From Alphaproteobacteria bacterium (GTDB taxonomy: Bacteria; Pseudomonadota; Alphaproteobacteria; Sphingomonadales; Sphingomonadaceae): DNA of 64,000 nt. Each line of letters opens with the position of its first letter. Position 1 is the first letter of the stretch. The stretch spans positions 1,240,001-1,304,000 of the forward strand of contig VBAC01000001.1 in assembly GCA_005883305.1 (NCBI GenBank), in the 5' to 3' direction. Made by a program: the position numbers and the translations under genes. Shown piece after piece: positions 32,896 to 42,882 of the stretch. The notes beneath the pieces are model-generated. The model was not told the origin of the DNA. It saw only the letters and a program-made list of their open reading frames with translations, and did not search any database.

Positions 32896-34053
32896 TCACG
32901 CGGGGGTGAACTGCTCCCTCGCTCGGGCCAGCGCGGTGACGCCCGCGGCGATCGTCTCGGGCCTCTTGGCGAAGCACAGGCGCACGACATTGGTGACCGG
33001 CGCCTCGGCGTAGAAGGCCGAAACGGGAATGGCGGCGATCCCCGCTTCGGCGACTGCGCGGCGGCAAAAATCCATGTCTGCCAATGCGATGCCCGATGCC
33101 GCGAGGTCGACGCACAGAAAATAGGTCCCTTCGCAGGGCAAGGCCGCATAGCCCGCGGCCTCCAGCGCGGCGCGCATCGCCTCGCGCGGCTGCGCGAAGC
33201 CGGAGCGCATCGAATTAAAATAATCGTCGTCCTTGGCGAGACCGTAAGCCACGGCGCTCTGCAAATTGGGCGCGGTGGCGAAGGTGACGAACTGATGCGC
33301 TTTGGCAATGGTCTCGGCGATGGTCGGCGGCGCGACGACCCAGCCGACCTTCCAGCCGGTGACCGAGAATATCTTCCCCGCCGAGCCGATCTTGATCACC
33401 CGCTCGGCCATGCCCGGCAGGGATGCGATCGGCACGAACGGCCGGTCGAACACGAGATGCTCCCAGACTTCGTCGGAAAGGATCATCGCCCCGGCCCGCG
33501 CCGCCGCATCGGCGAGCAGCGCCAGCTCGCCCTCATCGAACACACGCGCGGTCGGGTTGTGCGGGTTATTGAAGAGGACCAGCCGCGTGCGCTGGCTGAA
33601 AGCCTCGGCCAGCAACTCCTCGGTGATCCTCCAGCCGGGCGGAGTCAGTCGGACCAGCCTCGGCACCCCGCCGGCGCGCAGGACCAGCGGAAGATAGGCG
33701 TCGTAGAGCGGCTGAAAGAGGACGACCTCGTCGCCGGGCTCGATCAGGGCCATCAGGCTCACCGCGAGCGCCTCGGTCGCCCCCGAGGTGACGATCACCT
33801 GCTCGGGCGAAAGCGCGAGCGCCTGGTGGCGGGCATAATGGGCTGCGACCGCCGCACGGAGCTCGGGCAGGCCGCGCATCGGCGGATATTGGTTGGAGCC
33901 CGCCGTCAACGCCTCGGCGGCCCTCGCCACCACGTCCTCGGGCCAGCCGAAATCCGGGAAGCCCTGGCCCAGATTGACCGCGCCAACCGCGCGCGCCGAC
34001 ATCGACATTTCCTCGAAGATCGAGGTCGGCATGTTGGCGAAGAGCGGGTTCAT
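32896..34053 (-). CDS. Class I/II PLP-dependent aminotransferase
   Basis: The gene encodes 385 residues of the fold type I aminotransferase family. GQGFPDFGWP at the N-terminus, NNPHNPTARVF, ILSDEVWEHL and the Schiff-base Lys in IGSAGKIFSVTGWKVGW are all conserved. These features match the kynurenine/methionine (YbdL-like) aminotransferase branch, but the amino-acid specificity is not fixed by the sequence. It is a cytoplasmic enzyme of amino-acid metabolism standing alone between convergent and divergent neighbours. Confidence 0.9.
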   Translation of the reverse strand: MNPLFANMPTSIFEEMSMSARAVGAVNLGQGFPDFGWPEDVVARAAEALTAGSNQYPPMRGLPELRAAVAAHYARHQALALSPEQVIVTSGATEALAVSLMALIEPGDEVVLFQPLYDAYLPLVLRAGGVPRLVRLTPPGWRITEELLAEAFSQRTRLVLFNNPHNPTARVFDEGELALLADAAARAGAMILSDEVWEHLVFDRPFVPIASLPGMAERVIKIGSAGKIFSVTGWKVGWVVAPPTIAETIAKAHQFVTFATAPNLQSAVAYGLAKDDDYFNSMRSGFAQPREAMRAALEAAGYAALPCEGTYFLCVDLAASGIALADMDFCRRAVAEAGIAAIPVSAFYAEAPVTNVVRLCFAKRPETIAAGVTALARAREQFTPA

Positions 34054-34134
34054 CGCCTTGCTCTAGCATGGCGCGGCACGGGCGGAACAGCTTGGGAGAT
34101 GACGGCCCCGGGCGCCGCCGCTAAGCCGGGCGCC

Positions 34135-34842
34135 ATGCCCCGCCGCTCCCGCCGCTCCCTCCCCTTCCGCATTCTCAAATGGCTCGTCGGCGGCCTGCTG
34201 ATCTTCCTCATCGGAAGCGTGCTCTGGGTGCTCGCCTACCGCTTCGTCGATCCCCCGATCACCTTCACCCAGGCCGCCGACGGAATGTGGGGCAATGGCC
34301 TGACGCGGGCCTGGCTTCCGATCGAGCGGATCGACCGCGACATGGTCCGCGCCGCCATCTCCGGCGAAGACGGCAAGTTCTGCGAGCATTGGGGCTTCGA
34401 TCCCGAGGCGATCGAGGCGGCGATGCGCCGCAACGCGGCCGGTGGCGCGGTCATCCGCGGCGGATCGACGATCAGCCAGCAGACGGCGAAGAACGTCTTC
34501 CTCTGGCAGGGCGGCGGCTATTCCCGCAAAGGCCTCGAGGCCTGGTTCACGCTGCTGATCGAGAATATCTGGGGAAAACGGCGGATCATGGAAATCTATC
34601 TCAACGTCGCCGAGACGGGGATCGGGACCTATGGCGCCGAGGCCGGGGCCCAACGCTATTTCGGCCATGGCGCCTCCTCGCTGAGCCCCGCCGAGGCGGC
34701 GCGAATCGCGGCCGTCTTCCCGCTGCCGAAGCGGCGCGCGGCGATCGACCCCCGCGGCTTCACCCGCCGCTACGGCAACATGATCCTGGCCCGCATGCGG
34801 ATCACCGGCCGCGACGGGCTGGACCGCTGCGTCTACGGCTGA
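34135..34842 (+). CDS. mtgA: Monofunctional biosynthetic peptidoglycan transglycosylase
   Basis: MtgA polymerises lipid II glycan strands at the inner membrane. An N-terminal membrane anchor (LKWLVGGLLIFLIGSVLWVLAY) precedes the GT51 domain, with the catalytic Glu in SGEDGKFCEHWGFD and the second conserved region GGSTISQQTAKNVFLW. KRRIMEIYLNVAETG is also conserved. The length is 235 residues from ATG 34135. ATG 34099 in the same frame is possible, but its purine run is too close to the codon. Confidence 0.95.
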   Translation: MPRRSRRSLPFRILKWLVGGLLIFLIGSVLWVLAYRFVDPPITFTQAADGMWGNGLTRAWLPIERIDRDMVRAAISGEDGKFCEHWGFDPEAIEAAMRRNAAGGAVIRGGSTISQQTAKNVFLWQGGGYSRKGLEAWFTLLIENIWGKRRIMEIYLNVAETGIGTYGAEAGAQRYFGHGASSLSPAEAARIAAVFPLPKRRAAIDPRGFTRRYGNMILARMRITGRDGLDRCVYG

Positions 34843-35243
34843 ACGTCGCCTCGGCGTACGGGGAGGCCGATCCGAATCTGCGCCCGTAAGGCGCGCTCAT
34901 CTGCCTCCCGCCCGGCCGCATGGGCGCGGGCACGCTCCGAGAGCAGCCTGGCGAGCACGACCTCCTGCTTGAGCGACATGAACGTCGCGCGGTCCAGATC
35001 GATCGGGTCCTCGAACTTGGCGACGAACTCGCCGTTGCGGCGCCAGGCGACATAGGCTCGACGCGGACCGATGCCCGGCACCTCGAGAGTCACCGGCGCG
35101 TGGAGCCTGAGCGTGACGTCGCAGGTCGCGCGAAAGCTGGTCTCGCTGCATTCGAGCAGGCGCACCTCCACGCTGCTCCAATCGTTGGGCGCGAGCCGAA
35201 CATCCTCGTCGAGCGCGAGCCTTTTATCGACGGCAGTCCGCAT
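34833..35243 (-). CDS. PilZ-domain protein, degenerate
   Basis: The gene encodes 136 residues. The beta-strand pattern SVEVRLLECSETSFRATCDV followed by VTLEVPGIGPRRAYVAWRRNGEFVAKFE looks like a PilZ barrel. The canonical RxxxR c-di-GMP motif and the D/NxSxxG box are not visible. It is adjacent to a two-PilZ-domain gene on the same strand. It may bind a partner rather than the nucleotide. Confidence 0.65.
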   Translation of the reverse strand: MRTAVDKRLALDEDVRLAPNDWSSVEVRLLECSETSFRATCDVTLRLHAPVTLEVPGIGPRRAYVAWRRNGEFVAKFEDPIDLDRATFMSLKQEVVLARLLSERARAHAAGREADERALRAQIRIGLPVRRGDVQP

Positions 35244-35250
35244 GCCCGGC

Positions 35251-36102
35251 TCAAAGGTCCTCGGGCCGAAGGCCGTAGGTGCGCGCCGACCAGGGCGATT
35301 CCGGATCGCCGTCGCTGCCGAGATAATCGGGCTTCACGTAGCGCGACAGGCCCGATTTCGGCGCCGTGACGGGCGTTCCGTCGGCGAGCAGCCGCATGTC
35401 GAACGGCGCTTCGAACAGCAAGCCGATCTGGCCCGAGCGGCACCAGCGCACACGGGCCTGGGCGGCGACCGCGCCGCCGCCGGCAAGCTCGAGCACCACC
35501 GGCGCCCCTTCCGGGAGATCCTCGCCGCAATCGAGCATCGCGCCGTTGGCGGAAATGTTGCGCAGCCGAACCTCGTGCGATTCGATGCCGCAATGGAGCA
35601 CGCCCTTCAGGATCAGGGCCTGGCGAGGGGCCCGGGCCGGTCTCATCGCGATCTTTTCCGGCTGCTCGCCCGCGCGGCGGCCGCTGACGATCAGCTGGCG
35701 CACGTTGGCGGGAGCGATGAGCACCGTTTCCTCGGCGAATTCCAGGCCGATGTGCCGCCCTTTGACCCAGCGCACGGCACAGCGGGTCTGGTTGCAATCC
35801 TCGATGCTGATGCTGATTCGCTCGCCGACCCGCGCCTCGATGTCGCTGTCGATCATGACTCCGTGCGACGAGACGTTGACGACCGCAACCTCGATCTTCT
35901 TCCGGCGGAAGGTGATCACCGCCTTGTCGGCGAGGTTCATGTGCCGATCCTCGCGCCGCTGGTTGGTCGTGCGCGATTCCTCTCGGCGAACGGCGATTCC
36001 CGTAAGGCCCGCACTGGGCCGGGGAGCGGCGCGCTCGGCGCCCTTGCGGACGACGATCTCGCGCGCGCCGCCCCCCTGCATGAGTGAACGTATCTCGTGC
36101 AT
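35251..36102 (-). CDS. Protein with two PilZ domains, putative c-di-GMP effector
   Basis: The gene encodes 283 residues. The first PilZ domain, about residues 47-140, has RREDR with VNVSSHGVMID, matching the RxxxR and (D/N)xSxxG nucleotide-binding pattern. The second, about residues 155-245, has the related LRNISANGAMLD. Such tandem PilZ proteins sense c-di-GMP, which controls the switch between motile and sessile life. The start at 36102 has no strong ribosome binding site. It is eight bases upstream of the single PilZ gene, so they are likely co-transcribed. Confidence 0.82.
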   Translation of the reverse strand: MHEIRSLMQGGGAREIVVRKGAERAAPRPSAGLTGIAVRREESRTTNQRREDRHMNLADKAVITFRRKKIEVAVVNVSSHGVMIDSDIEARVGERISISIEDCNQTRCAVRWVKGRHIGLEFAEETVLIAPANVRQLIVSGRRAGEQPEKIAMRPARAPRQALILKGVLHCGIESHEVRLRNISANGAMLDCGEDLPEGAPVVLELAGGGAVAAQARVRWCRSGQIGLLFEAPFDMRLLADGTPVTAPKSGLSRYVKPDYLGSDGDPESPWSARTYGLRPEDL

Positions 36103-36193
36103 AAACCAAACCCCCTTCCGGCCGCTTCCGGATTTGGGCCTATGCCACGAAAATTGCTGAGGAATTGTTACCCTGGAGTCTAATCTGGATTAA

Positions 36194-38017
<1,824 letters not shown>

Positions 38018-38031
38018 CAGAAATGCTCTTT

Positions 38032-38397
38032 CTACAAAGTGTAGGGTACATGAACCCCTGGCATGTTCGCCGGGAAGTCCCTGGTGTTACGCGTGACGAG
38101 GACCGCGCCGTTCACCTGCGCCGTCGCGAGGATGAAGGCATCGAGCAGCTTCATCCGCGAACGGTGCCGGATGTCCGCGGCGGCCGCGGCGATCCGCGCG
38201 TCCAGCTCGACCACCTCGAAAGGCTCGATCAACTGCTGAACCTCCGCCCGGCTTTCGAGCGGTTCGCCGGCGATTACCTCCGTCCAAACGATCCTGCTGA
38301 TGCGGTGGCGCGGATAGCGGAAGAGCTCCGCTCGCGCCTGCGCGCGGCGGAGCAGCCAGTCGATAACGATATTCGTGTCGAAAAAGGGATCGGACAT
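38032..38397 (-). CDS. PIN-domain toxin (VapC-like)
   Basis: The gene encodes 121 residues. The PIN-domain acidic residues are visible as FFDTNIVIDWLL (Asp7), the WTEVIAGEP segment (Glu), and later LLDAFILATA (Asp) and TRNTRDF (Asp). These are the four metal-binding residues of VapC RNases. It begins five bases after the antitoxin stop. The pair is a type II toxin-antitoxin module, expected to cleave tRNA or rRNA; the specific target is unknown. Confidence 0.88.
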   Translation of the reverse strand: MSDPFFDTNIVIDWLLRRAQARAELFRYPRHRISRIVWTEVIAGEPLESRAEVQQLIEPFEVVELDARIAAAAADIRHRSRMKLLDAFILATAQVNGAVLVTRNTRDFPANMPGVHVPYTL

Positions 38398-38402
38398 GGA
38401 GG

Positions 38403-38636
38403 TCAGTCGAAGGTCCGATCCTCGCGAATGGCGAGCTGGTATTCCAATCCATCCCGGATGTCCGCGCGGCCCGACCAATGGCCATAGCCGCGGTCGATCC
38501 AGTCGTTGTTCGAATTGCGCGCCAGGTAAAGGATCACGGCCTCGCGAATCGCCGCCGCACGGGATTGCTTGCGCTTGGCGGCCAAGGCATCGAGCTTTTC
38601 AATATCGTCATCGGGAATGTCGATCAGCGTGCGCAT
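38403..38636 (-). CDS. Ribbon-helix-helix antitoxin of the VapC-like toxin
   Basis: The gene encodes 77 residues. The N-terminus MRTLIDIPDDDIEKLDALAAKRKQSRAAAIREAV has the beta-strand-helix-helix pattern of CopG/RHH antitoxins. The C-terminal half (RGYGHWSGRADIRDGLEY) is the toxin-binding tail. It precedes vapC and lies downstream of a palindromic, AT-rich operator, as expected for autoregulation. Confidence 0.85.
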   Translation of the reverse strand: MRTLIDIPDDDIEKLDALAAKRKQSRAAAIREAVILYLARNSNNDWIDRGYGHWSGRADIRDGLEYQLAIREDRTFD

Positions 38637-38644
38637 GATATGTT

Positions 38645-38671
38645 GATATCATATCGCGATATCATACTCAA
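38645..38671 (-). promoter_or_regulatory. Operator/promoter of the toxin-antitoxin operon
   Basis: The sequence gatatcatatcgcgatatcat is a nested palindrome (GATAT, CGCG, ATATC) in an AT-rich patch between glmU and the antitoxin ATG at 38636. On the minus strand a possible -35 (TTGAGT) and -10 (TATCAA) are 17 bases apart. The -10 sits only about 6 bases before the ATG, so the transcript could have a very short or no leader. Autoregulation by the antitoxin is inferred. Confidence 0.6.
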
Positions 38672-40029
38672 CTCGTTTTCTCTTTCTTGGCCGCCATCGC
38701 CGTGCGGAAACGCTTGGCGCCGCCCGGCTTTTCGGTCTGGACGCCCCGGCCCAGCGCCACGGCGTCCGGCTGCACATCTCTGGTGATCACCGAGCCCGCG
38801 CCAACCAGGGCGCCGTCGCCGATCGTCACCGGGGCAACGAGTGCGCTGTTGGAGCCGATAAAGGCTCCGTCGCCGATCACCGTCCGATATTTGAAGAAGC
38901 CGTCATAATTGCAGGTGATCGTGCCCGCGCCGATGTTCGCGCCCGCGCCGATCTCCGCGTCGCCGAGATAGGCGAGATGATTGGCTTTGGCGCCCTTGCC
39001 CAGCTTCGCCTTCTTCACTTCGACGAAATTGCCGATCCGGGCGTCCTCGCCGATGTCGGCGCCGGGACGAAGACGCGCATAGGGACCCACCTGTGCGCCC
39101 GCCGCGATGACAGCGCCTTCGATATGGCTGAACGCCTTCACCGTGACCCGCTCGCCGATCGTGACTCCGGGGCCGAAAACCACGTTGGGCTCGATCACCG
39201 TGTCGCGCCCGATCCGGGTGTCGTGGGCGAACCAGACGGTGTCCGGGGCAACCAGGGTGACTCCGTCCGCCATAGCCTCGAGCCGGCGGCGCCGCTGCCA
39301 CTCGGCCTCGACCAGGGCCAGCTCGGCGCGGCTGTTGACGCCGGCCATCTCCCATGGTTCGGCCTCGATCACGGCCGACTTGCGGCCGTCCCGCCCGGCG
39401 AGCATCACCACGTCGGGAAGATAATATTCGCCGGCCGCATTGTCGTTGCCGACCCGGGCGAGCAAGGCGAACAGATCTTCGGCGCGCGCCGCCATCAGCC
39501 CCGAATTGCAGAGGTCCACTGCGCGCTCCTGCGGAGTCGCGTCCTTATATTCGACCATCTTTTCAATGGTTCCGTCGGGCGCCGCGAGAATCCGGCCATA
39601 GGCCTGCGGATCGGCGGGGCGGAACCCGACCACGACCGCCGCGGGCGAGTCCGGCGCGTTCAGCCGCGTCAGCATATGGGCCATCGTCTCGGCCTCGATC
39701 AGCGGGACGTCGCCGTAGAGGATTAGGACGTCGCCTTCGAAGCCGGCGAGGTTCGCTTCGGCCTGGCGCACGGCGTGGGCCGTGCCGAGCTGCCGATCCT
39801 GGACGACGAGCTCGCCGCCGCGCGCCTCGACGAGGGCCTGGACCTGCTCCCGGCCGGCCCCGACGACGACGATCTTGCGCGCCGGAGCGAGCGTGTCGAC
39901 GATTCCGAGCAGATGATCGAGCATCGCCCGGCCGGCGATCGGGTGAAGCACCTTGTGCACGTCGGACTTCATTCGCGTGCCCTTACCGGCAGCGAGGATG
40001 ATGGCGGCAAAGGGGCGGGCGCGCGTCAT
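38668..40029 (-). CDS. glmU: Bifunctional UDP-GlcNAc pyrophosphorylase / GlcN-1-P N-acetyltransferase
   Basis: GlmU performs the last two steps to UDP-N-acetylglucosamine. The N-terminal nucleotidyltransferase domain has ILAAGKGTRMKSD near residue 10. The C-terminal left-handed beta-helix shows the hexapeptide pattern (IGDGALVGAGSVITRDV) and the active-site-region YLGDAEIGAGANIGAGTITCNYDG. Total 453 residues from ATG 40029. Longer upstream frames are spurious. A toxin-antitoxin pair now stands between glmU and glmS. Confidence 0.97.
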   Translation of the reverse strand: MTRARPFAAIILAAGKGTRMKSDVHKVLHPIAGRAMLDHLLGIVDTLAPARKIVVVGAGREQVQALVEARGGELVVQDRQLGTAHAVRQAEANLAGFEGDVLILYGDVPLIEAETMAHMLTRLNAPDSPAAVVVGFRPADPQAYGRILAAPDGTIEKMVEYKDATPQERAVDLCNSGLMAARAEDLFALLARVGNDNAAGEYYLPDVVMLAGRDGRKSAVIEAEPWEMAGVNSRAELALVEAEWQRRRRLEAMADGVTLVAPDTVWFAHDTRIGRDTVIEPNVVFGPGVTIGERVTVKAFSHIEGAVIAAGAQVGPYARLRPGADIGEDARIGNFVEVKKAKLGKGAKANHLAYLGDAEIGAGANIGAGTITCNYDGFFKYRTVIGDGAFIGSNSALVAPVTIGDGALVGAGSVITRDVQPDAVALGRGVQTEKPGGAKRFRTAMAAKKEKTS

Positions 40030-40090
40030 GTGTGCTGCGGCATGGCACGACAGCCTTGCCATTTCCAGAGGCCGTCCCCAATCGACGGCG

Positions 40091-40753
40091 ATGGTCTCAT
40101 TTCCTTTCGACGTCGTCGCCTTCGATCTCGACGGCACACTCGCAGACACGTCGCCCGACATCGCTGCGGCCTTGAACCTGATGCTCGGCGATCTCGGGCG
40201 GCCGCCGCTGAAGCCCGAACATATTCGCTCGTTGATCGGCGACGGCGCCAAATCGCTGATCCGCAAGGCGCTGGCGGCCACGGGCGAGGCTGGCGATGCC
40301 CTCGTCGAAGAGGGCTATCCGATTTACCTCGACCGTTACGGCGACAACGTCTGCGCCGGCACGGTCCGCTATCCCCATGTCGAGCAAGCAATGGACGATC
40401 TGGCCGCGCGCGGCGTGCGGCTCGCGCTCTGCACGAACAAGCCGGAGGCGCTGACCCGCAAGCTGCTCGACGCGCTCGGCTGGTCCGAGCGCTTCGCCGC
40501 CATAGTTGGCGGCGACAGCTTGCCATGGCGCAAGCCGGACGCGCGTCCCCTGCTCGAGACCCTGGAGCGCGTCGGCGGCGGTCGGATGGCCTTCGTCGGC
40601 GATTCGATCATCGACGCTGAGACGGCGCAAGCGGCAGGCATCCCATTCATCGCCGTCAGCTTCGGCTTTTCCGACCTTCCGACGACCGAGTTCGGGGCCG
40701 ACGCGGTGATCGACGACTATGCCGAGCTGATCGATGTGCTGGAGCGCCTTTAG
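40091..40753 (+). CDS. HAD hydrolase, phosphoglycolate phosphatase-like
   Basis: The gene encodes 220 residues. HAD motif I is FDLDGTLADT (nucleophile Asp), motif II is CTNKPEA, and motif IV is FVGDSIIDAETAQAAG. The cap domain and GDGAKSLIRKA are as in Gph. It probably removes phosphoglycolate arising from DNA repair or ribulose bisphosphate oxygenation; specificity is inferred. The end overlaps the convergent NTase gene by four bases. Confidence 0.9.
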   Translation: MVSFPFDVVAFDLDGTLADTSPDIAAALNLMLGDLGRPPLKPEHIRSLIGDGAKSLIRKALAATGEAGDALVEEGYPIYLDRYGDNVCAGTVRYPHVEQAMDDLAARGVRLALCTNKPEALTRKLLDALGWSERFAAIVGGDSLPWRKPDARPLLETLERVGGGRMAFVGDSIIDAETAQAAGIPFIAVSFGFSDLPTTEFGADAVIDDYAELIDVLERL

Positions 40754-41742
40754 CGCGTGGCTTTGATCCATAGGTGCCGCGCAAGCATCAGCGGCGGCAT
40801 TCGAAGCCAGTGCGAGCGCACGTAGAAGAAAAAGCGGATCAATTTGCGGCGCTCCTGGCCCCATCCGTTGCGGGCGAGCAGGCGTGCCTCGAAGAGCCGG
40901 TCGGACAGGCGCGCGCGGCCGGCCCCAGCCGGGGTGCCGTAAAGGCGGTGCGCAAGCCGCAGCGCGCGAGCGACCGGGCCGGCAAGCTGGTGACGCCGCG
41001 CGCGGGCATCGAGCGTCCGCCGGAAATCGTCCGAATCGAACTCGCGCAGCAGACGATCGATGTCCCAGAGATTCCTGAGACCGCCAGCAAGGTCGCCGTC
41101 CGCGAAGAGATGCGCCGCAGCGTGGACGATCATGTCCGCCGGCGAAAGCGTGCGAAGCCCGTTTTCGAGCGCGACGCTGTCCGCGATCAGCGCCCCAGCG
41201 TCGGGGCTGGGCCGCGCCGTCGGGGGCAGGATCGTGTGGTGCACGTCGATCATCCGGTCGCGGTCCCGGTGGATCAGCGGGGGCAGCTCGTGCATCCAGC
41301 GGCGGTAATAACCGTCGTCATATCCCTTGGTGTCCTTCACATGCTCCCAGCCGGCGGCCAGCAGCGCCGCTTCGACCGCGTCGAGGGATTCGCGGGGCAC
41401 GAGGATGTCGAGATCGCCGACGCTGCGCCCGGCGCTGGCTTCCAGTCCGGCGGCGTGGAAGGCGGTGCCCTTCAGCAGAATCACCGGCACGCCGAGCGGG
41501 GCGAGCGCACGGCGGGCCATCTCCGCCTCCCACAGCGCCTGTGTGCGCTGGCGGGCGGAGTCGCGGCGAGCGGCGTCGAATATAGCCGCGACGCGCGGTG
41601 GAACGGCGCGGCCCTCCATGCGGCAGGCGAGGCTGCCGATAAGTTGCTCGGCGCGCGCGGCGCTGATGAGCGCATTCCAGTCCTCGATCGCCGTCCCGTG
41701 CGGATCGCTCAGGGCGCGAGCGAGAAGCCCGGCGGCCTTCAC
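40750..41742 (-). CDS. Nucleotidyltransferase-family protein (NTP_transf_5), HPr-rel-A locus
   Basis: The gene encodes 330 residues. LLKGTAFHAAGL and GRSVGDLDILVPRESLD match the nucleotidyltransferase fold PF14907 (NTP_transf_5), with the GS-like and DxD region in SVGDLDI. DRDRMIDVHHTI and LSPADMIVHAAAHLFADGD occur later. It starts at GTG 41742, overlapping the kinase gene stop (GTGA). It is the last gene of the four-gene set. The activity could be adenylyl or another nucleotide transfer onto a small protein, but the target is unknown. Confidence 0.85.
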   Translation of the reverse strand: MKAAGLLARALSDPHGTAIEDWNALISAARAEQLIGSLACRMEGRAVPPRVAAIFDAARRDSARQRTQALWEAEMARRALAPLGVPVILLKGTAFHAAGLEASAGRSVGDLDILVPRESLDAVEAALLAAGWEHVKDTKGYDDGYYRRWMHELPPLIHRDRDRMIDVHHTILPPTARPSPDAGALIADSVALENGLRTLSPADMIVHAAAHLFADGDLAGGLRNLWDIDRLLREFDSDDFRRTLDARARRHQLAGPVARALRLAHRLYGTPAGAGRARLSDRLFEARLLARNGWGQERRKLIRFFFYVRSHWLRMPPLMLARHLWIKATR

Positions 41743-42605
41743 GCGGCAAGCTCCTGCCGGAAATCCTCGACCAGGCCGAGCGCGGTCGCCGTGTCGGGAT
41801 AGTCGATGGCGAGCGCGGGCACGGCGCGGACGAGCCGGGTCAGCGCCGTAAAACCCGGCTCCCCGAGCGCGACATAGTTGGTCGAGGCCTGCGTGAGCCG
41901 CATGAACGTCTCCGCCTGCCCGACCGCACGCACGGCCGCTTCGGCACCGAAGCGCGGGAAGAGAATGAGCGCCGGCCTCGCGCCCTCCCCCATCCGCTCG
42001 ACCGCCTCCCGATTGGGCCGCAGGTGACGGATGTCGCCCTTGGGCGTGCCGGCGAGGCGCGGGCCGAAGCGCGCGGCCTCGGCCTCCGCCTCCATCACTG
42101 CGATCGCCTTGTTCTTGAGGCTGACCGCGCGCGGGAAGGGAAGCAGCATGCCGCTTTCCAGGTCGAGCAGGGCGAATTCGTCGCCCATCAGGCGCCAGCC
42201 GCGCTCGCCGAGAAGCGCGGCGAGAGTCGATTTGCCCGCGCCGGATTCGCCTGTGAGAATGAGCGCGCGCCCGTCCTTCTCGACGCTTGCGGCGTGGAGA
42301 AGGAGCCAGTTCTTCTGGCCGAGCGCCATTTGCAGGTTCATGCCCATCTCGGCCGCGAGCAGGCCCAGGGCCAAGGGCAGGGGCGCGGCGTCGGGCAGGA
42401 CGTAATCGCCGCGGATCGCCACCGAGGGGCGAAGGAATCGCCGCCAGGGCTTCTCGGGCTCGAGCCGCACGGTGAAATCGGCGATGCCCCCCTCGGGCGC
42501 GGGATAGCCGCGGTAGAGATCGGCGAGCGCGTCGAGCGGCCCGGGCCAGGCGCTGCCGATGCGAAAGCCCACCGCGCCGATCTGCACGTCGAACTGGTGC
42601 CTCAT
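41739..42605 (-). CDS. HprK-related kinase A
   Basis: The gene encodes 288 residues. The Walker A motif GESGAGKST and the following helix (LAALLGERGWRLMGDEFALLDL) have the HPr kinase/phosphorylase-like organisation, including GDEFALLD in the position of the HprK acidic block. The protein corresponds to the family annotated HprK-related kinase A. No HPr or PTS gene is nearby, so its phosphate acceptor is likely something other than HPr. The gene overlaps the PqqD-like gene by four bases and the NTase gene by four bases. Confidence 0.88.
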   Translation of the reverse strand: MRHQFDVQIGAVGFRIGSAWPGPLDALADLYRGYPAPEGGIADFTVRLEPEKPWRRFLRPSVAIRGDYVLPDAAPLPLALGLLAAEMGMNLQMALGQKNWLLLHAASVEKDGRALILTGESGAGKSTLAALLGERGWRLMGDEFALLDLESGMLLPFPRAVSLKNKAIAVMEAEAEAARFGPRLAGTPKGDIRHLRPNREAVERMGEGARPALILFPRFGAEAAVRAVGQAETFMRLTQASTNYVALGEPGFTALTRLVRAVPALAIDYPDTATALGLVEDFRQELAA

Positions 42606-42868
42606 GCCCGTCGCACCAGACCGGCCGCCTCAAGCTCGTTCAGCCGGGCATGGATGACCTCGCCGCCCTCGAACGCGAAACGGGCGCCCAGGCGGCGGAG
42701 CAGCTCGGCGGCGTCGGCGGGGCCCGCGCCCAGCGCGTCGAGGATTTCCGGCGCCGGCGGCGCGACGATGTGGGTCATGCCGGAGGATACATGATAGACG
42801 ACCGTGAGGCCATCGAGCGGGACCGAACGAACCGCTCCGCAATCCGCGATATAGACGGGATCGGCCAT
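42602..42868 (-). CDS. PqqD-like peptide chaperone of the HPr-rel-A system
   Basis: The gene encodes 88 residues. The PqqD/RRE fold pattern is visible: LDGLTVVYHVSSGMTHIVAPPAPEILDAL followed by a winged helix (RRLGARFAFEGGEVIHARLNELEAAGLVRRA). PqqD-like domains hold precursor peptides for modifying enzymes. Directly upstream lies the exported small protein and directly downstream the kinase, all on the same strand. It is probably the substrate-presenting subunit. Confidence 0.85.
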   Translation of the reverse strand: MADPVYIADCGAVRSVPLDGLTVVYHVSSGMTHIVAPPAPEILDALGAGPADAAELLRRLGARFAFEGGEVIHARLNELEAAGLVRRA

Positions 42869-42882
42869 CGGCCGCGCCCCGC

